Source: Clostridia bacterium (lineage in GTDB: Bacteria > Bacillota_E > SLMV01 > PUMD01). Taken from it: DNA of 10,504 nucleotides. The stretch is from positions 1 through 10,504 of the forward strand of contig PWUB01000222.1 of NCBI GenBank assembly GCA_003563755.1, given 5' to 3'. Both the position numbers and the translations under genes were made by a program. The notes under the pieces are model-generated. The model searched no databases, was not told where the DNA came from, and was given only the letters and a program-made list of their open reading frames with translations. Positions 1-6,254 of the stretch are shown here, piece after piece (position 1 is the first letter of the stretch; each line of letters opens with the position of its first letter).

Positions 1-2
1 CC

Positions 3-245
3 TTCGACGAGTTTGCTCCGGTGCTGCTGGCATACATGGCCGAGCTCGATCCTGACGAGTTCCTGAGCCCCTTTCACATCGTGGACCTACGGGGGGTGCC
101 CTATGCGCTGATGGGTGGGATAGTGCTCGTGTGCGTTATGTGGTGGATTGTACGGGGGATGCGTCTTCGCAGGGAGCGGATAGAGGCAATGGACGTTGAT
201 AAGGAATCGCCCGCTATCGATGAGGCAACACCGCCCTGTTCTTAG
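3..245 (+). CDS. C-terminal part of an unrecognised membrane protein (5' end outside window)
   Basis: The frame is open from the first bases of the window to a TAG at 243-245, so this is probably the 3' end of a longer gene; an internal GTG at 21 is unlikely to be the true start. The visible 80 residues contain an acidic stretch (AELDPDEF), then one clear hydrophobic segment at about 90-165 (YALMGGIVLVCVMWWIV), followed at once by a basic patch (RGMRLRRER) and a polar acidic tail. This is the usual look of a last transmembrane helix with a short cytoplasmic C-terminus, by the positive-inside rule. I do not recognise the family. The neighbouring gene is convergent, with 28 bases between the stops. 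That the gene is real is fairly likely; its function is unknown. Confidence 0.55.
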   Translation, partial: FDEFAPVLLAYMAELDPDEFLSPFHIVDLRGVPYALMGGIVLVCVMWWIVRGMRLRRERIEAMDVDKESPAIDEATPPCS

Positions 246-273
246 TCCGCCTCGGGTCTGCGAACCTTACCCC

Positions 274-546
274 TCACGAAGACCCTGGTGATGACGGTTG
301 GATCCGAGAGCCTGAAACGAGACTGCTGATAGCCTCGTAACGCAGCGATTCCCGTTGCGAATTGTATCTCAAGATTCCACTTACGAGCTCGCGGAGATCA
401 CGGAGCGCTTCCAGCGAGCGGTCCTCTTCAAAGGACATTGCATCGATCTTGTCGGCCACGGCATTGATCACACTCGCCACGGCAAGGTCCGACATCACGA
501 GTGATGTTATGAGACGGTTCAGATCGGCGTCATTTGACTCGCTCAT
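274..546 (-). CDS. Small helical protein, hypothetical (spore-surface-like small protein)
   Basis: This 90-residue protein starts at ATG 544-546 after a purine-rich stretch (GAGGTTAGGGG, 3 bases before the start) and ends with TGA at 274-276. Residues 8-37 form an amphipathic pattern (LNRLITSLVMSDLAVASVINAVADKIDAM), followed by a charged helix (SLEALRDLRELVSGILRYNSQRESLRYEAISSLV). There is no signal peptide, membrane segment or cysteine. The first helix recalls short uncharacterised Bacillota proteins with a pattern like LI.SIA..E.AL..I.NAE..KI, often found next to spore-surface or collagen-like proteins; this resemblance is from memory and is not proof of homology. The gene is convergent with the membrane protein fragment before it. 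The start overlaps the end of another open frame by ATGA, but that frame does not look coding. Confidence 0.6.
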   Translation of the reverse strand: MSESNDADLNRLITSLVMSDLAVASVINAVADKIDAMSFEEDRSLEALRDLRELVSGILRYNSQRESLRYEAISSLVSGSRIQPSSPGSS

Positions 547-814
547 AATCCCCTAACCTCTGTATTTCCCTGGGAAGACTCTCGCCGGCCCAGGATGCAG
601 TGCACAGCCGGGTGCCTGAGCACAAGACGTCCACTAGGATAAAGATCATTCCTGGCAACCGATAGGTCCCGGATGCTGCACATCACCACCTGGATCCCGC
701 CGCCTCGAGTCGATAGCGCTACTGCCGCTGGTGAGGCCGGTAGTGACTCACACCCAGGGAGCGGGGCCTCTGGGGCTCGATTCCCCACTTCAGGGGAGCA
801 TGTCCCTGGCTATC

Positions 815-992
815 TTACTCATCACGGTGCCTGGGCTTCCTCCGACGCTTCTTATCCTTGTCGTCTTCCTCGTCCTCCTTGGCGGCCAGAAGCAGTCTGA
901 GTTTTTGAAGAAGCTTATCTTCCTTGTCACCAGCGGCACGGATAACGTCCCGGACCGATGCGGTCAGCAGGACCCTCTGGACCGTCGATCAT
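815..992 (-). pseudogene. Possible small charged protein with a broken reading frame
   Basis: On the minus strand the frame ending in TAA at 815-817 encodes about 56 residues with a protein-like pattern: RVLLTASVRDVIRAAGDK, then KLLQKLRLLLAAK, then a very acidic and basic tail (KEDEEDDKDKKRRRK). It has no ATG, GTG or TTG start of its own; the in-frame codon at 989-991 is TGA. An ATG at 990-992 with an AAAAGG ribosome binding site 6 bases upstream lies in another frame (MIDG...). Removing one base near 977-985 would join the two. I infer a single-base frameshift, real or from sequencing. The opposite strand encodes a hydrophobic run here that could be taken for a membrane helix, but it is the antisense of the E/D/K-rich tail. 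Family unknown; it may be distantly like the helical protein at 274-546. Confidence 0.35.
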
Positions 993-1007
993 GATGGACC
1001 TTTTGAC

Positions 1008-1276
1008 ATGTCATGCCTCAGCGATGGAGTCTATAAGGTTGGAGCCAGGGCTACGGGGGTCGTGTTTACGTGGAGGTCGAAATCCGCCGCGGGGCCATTC
1101 AGCGCGTGAAGGTGGTGGGACACGGTGAACCCTTCCAGGCCACCGTGGACACCATGGCCCAGCGGATAGTCCGCGAGCAGGACCTTCAGTTGGACGCCCT
1201 TTCGGGAGCCACCCTGACCAGCCGTGCCCTGATATCTGCAGTGCAGAAGGCCCTCACTGCCGCCGTCGGACGGTGA
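1008..1276 (+). pseudogene. FMN-binding domain protein, frameshifted
   Basis: Two overlapping frames together spell one FMN_bind domain (the domain of RnfG/NqrC-type flavoproteins). From ATG 1008 the frame reads MSCLSDGVYKVGA and then loses sense at about 1043-1050. The next frame continues GYGGRVYVEVEIRRGAIQRV and runs to TGA 1274-1276. DGVYxGxxxGYGGxxxVEVxIxxGxI is the typical domain N-terminus, so one base (probably a C in the GAGCCAGGG run) appears to be missing. The C-terminal part contains LDALSGATLTS, the D(A)xSGATxTS site in which a threonine can carry covalently bound FMN in this family, followed by the usual final helix. The repaired product would be about 89 residues, a normal size for stand-alone FMN-binding proteins. 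Such proteins pass electrons at or near the membrane. A recent pseudogene and a sequencing error are both possible. The start codon has only a weak ribosome binding site. Confidence 0.72.
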
Positions 1277-1284
1277 CACCACGA

Positions 1285-1710
1285 TCAGCGGATGATCTCA
1301 TCCATTCCCCGGTCTTCATCTTCCACCATCAGCTCCAGCACCAGCCGGTTCGGTACACATATGGACCGGTTGACTACGGGCCCCAGCCATCCCGTGTGGA
1401 CACACACTTGGTCGGGGCAGTCGGCAGCGACGACCCGCGTGCGGTAGCCCGACACTTCCACCGTGATGTGACCGTGCTCACCGTCAATCTGATGAGTCTC
1501 TTCGGCCGGCAGGTCCACCCGCAGCACGATGCGCGACCCGGTGCGGGGATCCAGTGAGCGTACCTGCAGGTACGAGGCTTCCTGCGAGGCAGCCCGGACC
1601 GCCGGATACCACATAACCACGCTAGCACCCACCGTCAGGATGACGAGGACGGCTATGACCACCAGGTCGCCCGTTCGGATGTACTGCCGCAGACCTCGCA
1701 GGGTTTCCAT
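1285..1710 (-). CDS. NusG domain II-containing membrane-anchored protein
   Basis: The protein has 141 residues and starts at ATG 1708-1710 with an AAGGAG site 8 bases upstream. Residues 15-38 form one N-terminal membrane anchor (DLVVIAVLVILTVGASVVMW), and the rest should lie outside the membrane. Residues 59-130 match the NusG_II domain (formerly DUF1312): a beta-rich part, then the hallmark ADCPDQVCVHTGWL with C98 and C103, and CVPNRLVLEL with C118. The family is named for resemblance to an inserted domain of some NusG proteins but is not a transcription factor; its role is not known. In Bacillota these genes are often near FMN-binding, ApbE-like or Gx-transporter genes. Here the frameshifted FMN-binding gene is convergent, 8 bases away. 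The family call is firm; an extracytoplasmic redox role is inference. Confidence 0.92.
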   Translation of the reverse strand: METLRGLRQYIRTGDLVVIAVLVILTVGASVVMWYPAVRAASQEASYLQVRSLDPRTGSRIVLRVDLPAEETHQIDGEHGHITVEVSGYRTRVVAADCPDQVCVHTGWLGPVVNRSICVPNRLVLELMVEDEDRGMDEIIR

Positions 1711-2176
1711 TCGCTCCGCTCCTTCGAACCACCAATGCTAAAACGACGCAGACTAGAGAAAGGCCGGGCATTCATTTTATCAACGATGCTGCGAATCTGC
1801 ACCCCCAGAGCGGGGGCGCGCATCACGGCAAGGGGGCAAATCCTACCGCTTATGGAGTGCTTGCACCCCGGATTCGAGACAGCCCTGCCGCTCCTGGGCA
1901 GCCGGCAGTTGATCTTTTCGCCGATCAAGCCGGGCAGACCAGGGCAGACCAGCAGCTCGGGGAGGATCAACACCACGACCACGCGGGCAGTACCAGGGTA
2001 TCTCCTAGATGATCATCACCCCGAAATGCGACACCTGCATCAGTGACGGCACAGTGAGGCGTATCCGGCTCGCTCTCTGGGCTCTCAGGGATGATCGGAC
2101 CGATGGGATGTAGGAGGTATCGACCCGGGCACGGAGAAGGCATCGGAAGGAGTCAGCTGCGAGAGAGGTGCGACAG
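1711..2176. other. 466-base gap without a convincing gene; several short hairpins
   Basis: No open frame here has protein-like composition. The longest plus-strand frame (1735-2046) is rich in R, P and T and lacks a ribosome binding site. Visible structure includes CCCCC-AGAGC-GGGGG (1802-1816), a 6-bp stem CTGCCG/CGGCAG (1885-1908) directly abutting a second 6-bp stem TTGATC/GATCAA with an 8-base loop (1909-1928), and a tandem 10-mer GGGCAGACCA (1932-1951). A 34-codon frame starting at ATG 2009 (MIITPKCDTC...) lacks a good ribosome binding site. The gap lies between divergent genes, the NusG-domain protein and the MFS permease, so it must hold promoters for both. I could not match it to a riboswitch or other known RNA by eye. 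Confidence 0.5.
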
Positions 2177-3391
2177 GTGAGGTCTATTGGGAGAGACAGT
2201 CCCGCATCCAGGGAGGATCCCGGATACATCAGGGAGCTGTGGCGCTGTTCAATACATCACTTTCTCAACGACGGTTACTCGTGGAGCCTCTACCCACTAC
2301 TTCCCCTCATCGCCGTCGACTTCGGGCTGAGCTACACGGGGGCGGGCGTGATAAAGACTCTCATGAATGCCCTACAGTCGAGCCTGGGGATCCCCTTCGG
2401 AATGCTGGCGGAGCGGATCGGCGACCTGACCGTACTGACCCTGGGAACGACCGTCTTTGCCCTCGGCATGGCGTTGATGGCTCTCACCTGGTCCTACCCC
2501 TCCTTTCTTGCCGTGGTCTTTGCGTCCGGAGCGGGTGCTGCGTCCTCGCACCCGGTGAGCAGCTCCCTCGTATCGAGGAGGGCCCCCGAAGGGCGGATGG
2601 GAACCTACATAGCGATTTTCAACTTCGCCGGAGATGTCGGTAAGACCGTCCTTCCCATTGCTGCCGCCTTCATCGCCCACCTGTACGGCTGGCGCGCCGC
2701 CCTCCTGGCCATCGGCAGCGCCGGGGTGGTGGTGGCCCTGGCTCTGCACCGCATGAAGGCATCTTCGCCCGGGGATGGCGAGGAGGTTGCAGAGGAGACA
2801 GCTCCAACAGAGGGGCACGACCGGGAGCAGGTCGGCGGCTGGGGTGTACTCAACTGGTGGTCCTTCGGCTCCCTGCACCTGGTGGGTATCATCGACTCCC
2901 TGTCCCGTTCGGGGGTGGCGGTGTTTGCCTCCTTCCTTCTCCTTGACAAGGGTTTCTCCCAGGCCGCCCTCGGCGGATTCCTCGGCCTGCTGGCGGCAGG
3001 AGGCGCAGCGGGAAAACTCGTCTGCGGGCCCCTGGCGGACATCACAGGACGACGGAGCGCCGTCATGTACACCGAGATCCTGACGTCGCTGGGTATAGTC
3101 GGCTTCCTTTACAGCCAGGGCGGATGGGTGGCGCCCATGATGGTACTTCTGGGTGTCTTTCTCAACGGGACCTCGTCCGTCCTGTACGCCCTGGTGCCCC
3201 AGGTTACCGTCGAGCACCGCCGGAGCCGCGGCTACGCTCTATATTACACGGTCACCCTCGCGGCATCGGGCCTCGCGCCGCTGCTTCTCGGAGTGATCGC
3301 CGACGCCTTCGGGCTGCAGCCGATGTTCTGTGTGATGGCGGTCAGCCTGCTGCTGACCGTCCCCCTGAGCTTTATGCTCCGAGATGCATGA
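2177..3391 (+). CDS. MFS transporter, fosmidomycin-resistance (Fsr)-like
   Basis: This inner-membrane permease has 404 residues from GTG 2177, chosen because GAGAGG lies 8 bases upstream; a GTG at 2168 would add three residues but its ribosome binding site is 15 bases away. About 12 hydrophobic segments form two halves joined by a charged loop (about residues 194-222). Major-facilitator loop 2-3 signatures occur in both halves (GMLAERIG near 76; GPLADITGRR near 285). The first helix region HHFLNDGYSWSLYPLLPL and the SSHPVSSSLV segment (near 125) resemble Fsr-type MFS proteins, which have a conserved H-N-D start and an HP motif in helix 4. Fsr exports fosmidomycin in E. coli; most relatives have unknown substrates, so no substrate is assigned. 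The radical SAM gene follows on the same strand after 92 bases. Confidence 0.88.
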   Translation: MRSIGRDSPASREDPGYIRELWRCSIHHFLNDGYSWSLYPLLPLIAVDFGLSYTGAGVIKTLMNALQSSLGIPFGMLAERIGDLTVLTLGTTVFALGMALMALTWSYPSFLAVVFASGAGAASSHPVSSSLVSRRAPEGRMGTYIAIFNFAGDVGKTVLPIAAAFIAHLYGWRAALLAIGSAGVVVALALHRMKASSPGDGEEVAEETAPTEGHDREQVGGWGVLNWWSFGSLHLVGIIDSLSRSGVAVFASFLLLDKGFSQAALGGFLGLLAAGGAAGKLVCGPLADITGRRSAVMYTEILTSLGIVGFLYSQGGWVAPMMVLLGVFLNGTSSVLYALVPQVTVEHRRSRGYALYYTVTLAASGLAPLLLGVIADAFGLQPMFCVMAVSLLLTVPLSFMLRDA

Positions 3392-3483
3392 TGCCGGGGA
3401 AAGGTTAGGGGCATGGGGAGAGGGGAAACTTACGCGCGCGGGGTCGCTGGGCCGCTAGAGTCTTAGGCAGGGGAGCCGAGGAG

Positions 3484-4398
3484 GTGATACTGAAGATGAC
3501 TGCAAGATATGAGAGCTTGACCGGGCGAGAGTGGCGAGACCGGGTGAGTCGTGCATGGGAGGAACTGAAGGACTGCCGGCTGTGTGCCAGGGACTGCGGT
3601 GTGAACCGCCGCGAGGGGGAACTCGGCTTCTGCAAGACGGGGGAGAGGGCAGTGGTTGCCAGCTACGGTCCCCACCCCGGGGAAGAGGCCCCGTTGAGCG
3701 GCACCAGGGGGTCGGGAACCATATTCTTCGCCGGATGCAACCTGCGCTGCATATTCTGCCAGAACTACGAGACCAGCCACTACATGCTGGGACGGGAGGT
3801 CTCCGTCTCGGAGCTGGCAGACATCATGCTGTCTTTGCAGAGACGCGGCTGTCACAATATTAACCTGGTGAGCCCGAGCCACATCATACCCCAGATCATC
3901 GCCGCTCTCGCCCGGGCGGTGCCGCGGGGCCTTGACCTGCCGGTGGTGTACAACACGGGAGGGTTCGATTCCCTGCGGGGGCTAGAGCTGCTCGATGGGC
4001 TGATCGATATCTACATGCCCGATCTCAAGTACCAGGATCCCGATGTGGCGGAGAAACTGTCCGGGGCGCGGCAGTACCCCCGGATCAACCGGGCCGCGAT
4101 CCTGGAGATGCACCGGCAGGTCGGTGACCTGGTGCTGGATGACCGCGGACTGGCGGTCAGCGGTCTGCTGGTGCGCCACCTTGTATTGCCCGGCGACCTG
4201 GCTGGCACCCGGGAAGCCTTCGCGTTCTTGGCCGAGGAGGTGTCAGCGGATACCTTTGTGAATGTCATGGCCCAGTACTACCCCGCCTACCGGGCACGGG
4301 AGCATCCACTCCTGGGCAGACGGCTGGCGGCGTCCGAATTCGCCGAGGCCCTCGATGCGGCGGAGGAGGCGGGTCTCACCCGCGCCCACCGGCGGTGA
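3484..4398 (+). CDS. Radical SAM protein, PflA-like (COG1313 type)
   Basis: The protein has 304 residues from GTG 3484 (AGGGGAG 8 bases upstream). ATG 3496, four codons later and 11 bases after GAGGAGG, is an equally possible start. The radical SAM cluster motif CxxxCxxC is clear at C85, C89 and C92 (GCNLRCIFCQNY) and would bind the [4Fe-4S] cluster that cleaves S-adenosylmethionine. The N-terminus has a further set of cysteines in CRLCARDCGVNR (C31, C34, C38) and LGFC (C50), which is typical of the COG1313 group, annotated as putative pyruvate formate-lyase activating enzyme-like. Further conserved-looking segments are YNTGGFD (156-162) and YMPDLKYQD (177-185), as in that group. Length is normal. 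No glycyl-radical enzyme lies nearby, so a true pyruvate formate-lyase activase is unlikely and the substrate is unknown. Its stop is 2 bases from that of the convergent MFS gene. Confidence 0.92.
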   Translation: MILKMTARYESLTGREWRDRVSRAWEELKDCRLCARDCGVNRREGELGFCKTGERAVVASYGPHPGEEAPLSGTRGSGTIFFAGCNLRCIFCQNYETSHYMLGREVSVSELADIMLSLQRRGCHNINLVSPSHIIPQIIAALARAVPRGLDLPVVYNTGGFDSLRGLELLDGLIDIYMPDLKYQDPDVAEKLSGARQYPRINRAAILEMHRQVGDLVLDDRGLAVSGLLVRHLVLPGDLAGTREAFAFLAEEVSADTFVNVMAQYYPAYRAREHPLLGRRLAASEFAEALDAAEEAGLTRAHRR

Positions 4399-4400
4399 AG

Positions 4401-5633
4401 TCAGTCTTCTGGGCTTCCGTCGTGGTGTGAGGGGGCCGGTGCATGGCCACCCGTCGGCGCCGGGCGCACAACCTCAACCTGCATGAGAACCCTGCGCCTG
4501 CCTTCTAAGTAGACCAGGCCCGCCAGGAACACGAGAGCCGACGAAAGATACGGAGCCTCGATGCTCAGGTTGTATAGCAGCCCGGCCCACAGGGGCCCGA
4601 GGGTGCGGCCGAGGGAGTCGAAGGAGGTCTGCATCCCCATGGTGATCCCCTGGCCCATGTCGGTGGCGTTTGACAGAAGCGATGTCATGACCGGCCTTCC
4701 CAGGCCCATCCCGAGACTGATGAAGGCGACACACACGAAGATGACGGGCATGCTGGGTGCGAAAGTGTACATAAGGAAGCCGATCGCGGACAGCAGCATG
4801 CTGAGCCGCAGCAGCTGCACTTCGCCGAGGAGCCTGATGGCCGCCGTGATGAGTACCCCCTGGGTGAGGACGCCCATGGCACCGCTGACGGTGAAGGCTG
4901 CTCCCACCAGGGATTCGGTCGCCGCAAACTTATCCATGAGGAAGAATCCCATCATGCTGAACAGGGACGACCCTGCGAAGGTCATCACGAAGGGCGTCCA
5001 GTACAGCACCGCGTAGGGTTTTTTCACCGCCTCGACGACCGCGGTGATGGCGGAGACTCCGGAGGTGCTGGCGGTGCGCACTTCCGGTTCCGGCAGCAGG
5101 AGGTAGACTACCAGCGCGGTGATCAGGCCGCCGGCGCCCGCGGCGAAGAACGTGAACCGCACCCCCAGGGGCGCCATCAGGCCGCCGATGGCGGGGCCCA
5201 GCATGAAGCCCAACCCGAAGGCGGCTCCCAACAGCCCCATGCTCACACCGCGGTCTTCCCTGGGGGTTATATCAGCGGCATAGGCCTTGGCGGACGGCAC
5301 CGTCGACGCTGAAAGCAGGCCGCCGATGAGCCGGGCAGCATACAGCATCCACAGCCGGGTCGCAAACCCCATGAGGATGAAGGCCAGGCTGAAGCCCAAG
5401 AGCCCGAGTATCATCGCCGGCCTGCGGCCGGCCCTGTCGGAAAAGGTGCCCCAGCGCGGGGCGACCAGGAACTGGGCAGCGGCCCAGACGGAAACCATGA
5501 GTCCCATGTCCAGGGACGAGGCGCCCATCTCGCGAGCAACGAAGGGGAGAAGCGGAATGACGATGCCGAATCCCAGCATCACCAACAACAGCGACCCGGA
5601 CAGCAACATCACCTGCGGTCGATATGACTTCAT
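4401..5633 (-). CDS. MFS drug:H+ antiporter (DHA1 family, TetA/NorA-like)
   Basis: This 12-helix permease has 410 residues from ATG 5631-5633. That start is preferred to one 15 codons upstream because GAGGA lies 8-9 bases before it and the protein then begins MKSYRPQVMLLSGSLL, directly leading into helix 1. Motif A is seen at 62-72 (GTFSDRAGRRP), the helix-4 arginine motif at R101 (ARLIGG), and the antiporter motif C at about 136-151 (GAAFGLGFMLGPAIGG), which marks proton-coupled exporters. The tail (residues 378-410) is hydrophilic and probably cytoplasmic. Family members expel drugs, dyes or metabolites; the substrate cannot be read from the sequence. The gene is transcribed from a -10-like TATAAT at 5687-5692 that is flanked by GTAAC/GTTAC half-sites, suggesting control by a local repressor. 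Confidence 0.9.
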   Translation of the reverse strand: MKSYRPQVMLLSGSLLLVMLGFGIVIPLLPFVAREMGASSLDMGLMVSVWAAAQFLVAPRWGTFSDRAGRRPAMILGLLGFSLAFILMGFATRLWMLYAARLIGGLLSASTVPSAKAYAADITPREDRGVSMGLLGAAFGLGFMLGPAIGGLMAPLGVRFTFFAAGAGGLITALVVYLLLPEPEVRTASTSGVSAITAVVEAVKKPYAVLYWTPFVMTFAGSSLFSMMGFFLMDKFAATESLVGAAFTVSGAMGVLTQGVLITAAIRLLGEVQLLRLSMLLSAIGFLMYTFAPSMPVIFVCVAFISLGMGLGRPVMTSLLSNATDMGQGITMGMQTSFDSLGRTLGPLWAGLLYNLSIEAPYLSSALVFLAGLVYLEGRRRVLMQVEVVRPAPTGGHAPAPSHHDGSPED

Positions 5634-5678
5634 ATGACAGTCCTCACTTCTATTAGCAAAGAATGACTCCACTATCAA

Positions 5679-5710
5679 GTAACAACATTATACGTTACCC
5701 GAAGGGTTAC
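5679..5710 (-). promoter_or_regulatory. Putative promoter and operator of the MFS exporter
   Basis: On the minus strand a perfect TATAAT (plus-strand ATTATA, 5687-5692) lies 54 bases before the exporter start. It sits inside an inverted repeat GTAAC-(10)-GTTAC (5679-5683 and 5694-5698). A third half-site GTTAC (5706-5710) forms an ACCC-GAA-GGGT core with the second. Overlap of the -10 by symmetric half-sites is a common layout for TetR- or MarR-type control of exporters. A good -35 hexamer is not visible, so the promoter may be weak or activator-dependent. Which regulator binds is unknown. Confidence 0.4.
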
Positions 5711-5794
5711 ATGCCAGTCCTCTCCCACAGTACCCCGGGTGAGCAGGAATTGCCAGTGGTGGGACGGAAGTGGTGATGAGAAAGGAGGGTTCGC

Positions 5795-6220
5795 ATGGTA
5801 CACTACAGCGATGATCTCCGAGGTGTGAGTGCAGACGATCTGCGGGGGTTTTTCGAGGGCTGGCTTCATCCGCCCACTCCGGGTGAGCACCTGGAGATTC
5901 TCGAGGGCAGCGATCACGTTGTCCTGGCCCTCGATAGTGAAGGCGATCGGGTCATCGGCTTCATAAACGCCATCTCCGACGGAACCCTGGCATCGTTCAT
6001 ACCGCTTCTCGAGGTGCGTGTCGAGTACCGGGGCAGGGGCATAGGTACGGAGCTGGTCCGTCGCATGCTCGCTAAACTGGAGCACATGGGCATGGTCGAC
6101 GTGGTGTGTGATCCGGACGTGGTGCCGTTTTACGAGCGGTTCGGCATGCACGAGGGCTGTGCCATGATGATGCGCCGACCCCTGGGGGGGCAGGAAGGGT
6201 CGGCGACAGGTCGAAGCTAG
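5795..6220 (+). CDS. GNAT family N-acetyltransferase
   Basis: This cytoplasmic protein has 141 residues and starts at ATG 5795 after a near-ideal AAAGGAGG site with 6-base spacing. It has the GNAT fold pattern: a first beta-alpha part (HVVLALDSEGDRVIGFINAI, 41-60), then the acetyl-CoA motif A, LLEVRVEYRGRGIGTELVRRML (71-92), whose RGRGIG loop holds the pyrophosphate of acetyl-CoA, and the C-terminal VPFYERFGM (110-118), the usual motif B. The family moves an acetyl group from acetyl-CoA to an amine. The acceptor could be a small molecule, peptide or protein and is not readable here. The M24 peptidase gene follows after 34 bases, probably in the same transcript, and the divergent neighbour is a drug exporter. 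Confidence 0.92.
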   Translation: MVHYSDDLRGVSADDLRGFFEGWLHPPTPGEHLEILEGSDHVVLALDSEGDRVIGFINAISDGTLASFIPLLEVRVEYRGRGIGTELVRRMLAKLEHMGMVDVVCDPDVVPFYERFGMHEGCAMMMRRPLGGQEGSATGRS

Positions 6221-6254
6221 GCGAGTCCAGCATTATCCGATAGGGGGTTCACAG

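Noticed and set aside
543..788. 81-codon minus-strand frame overlapping the small helical protein start by ATGA
   Set aside because: The overlap suggests coupling, but the composition (R, S, P, G rich without pattern) and absence of a ribosome binding site do not support coding.
755..790. tRNA T-arm-like string (TGGGG-CTCGATT-CCCCA)
   Set aside because: The 5-bp stem and loop look right, but no matching acceptor strand, anticodon arm or D-arm is found at the required distances on either side.
731..994. Plus-strand frame with a hydrophobic run resembling a membrane helix (around 800-870)
   Set aside because: The hydrophobic run is the antisense of an E/D/K-rich coding-like tail on the minus strand, the ribosome binding site is one base from the ATG, and the C-terminal part looks random.
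1735..2046. 103-codon plus-strand frame in the gap before the MFS gene
   Set aside because: It lacks a ribosome binding site, its composition is random-looking (R, P, T, H rich), and it covers the hairpin region; not supported as a gene.
2009..2113. 34-codon frame MIITPKCDTC... with a CxxC
   Set aside because: It is very short, has no good ribosome binding site and is directly preceded by a stop; a chance frame is more likely.
2372..3217. Minus-strand open frame of 281 codons opposite the MFS gene
   Set aside because: It is antisense to a clear 12-helix permease, its composition is unlike a folded protein, and it has no motif.
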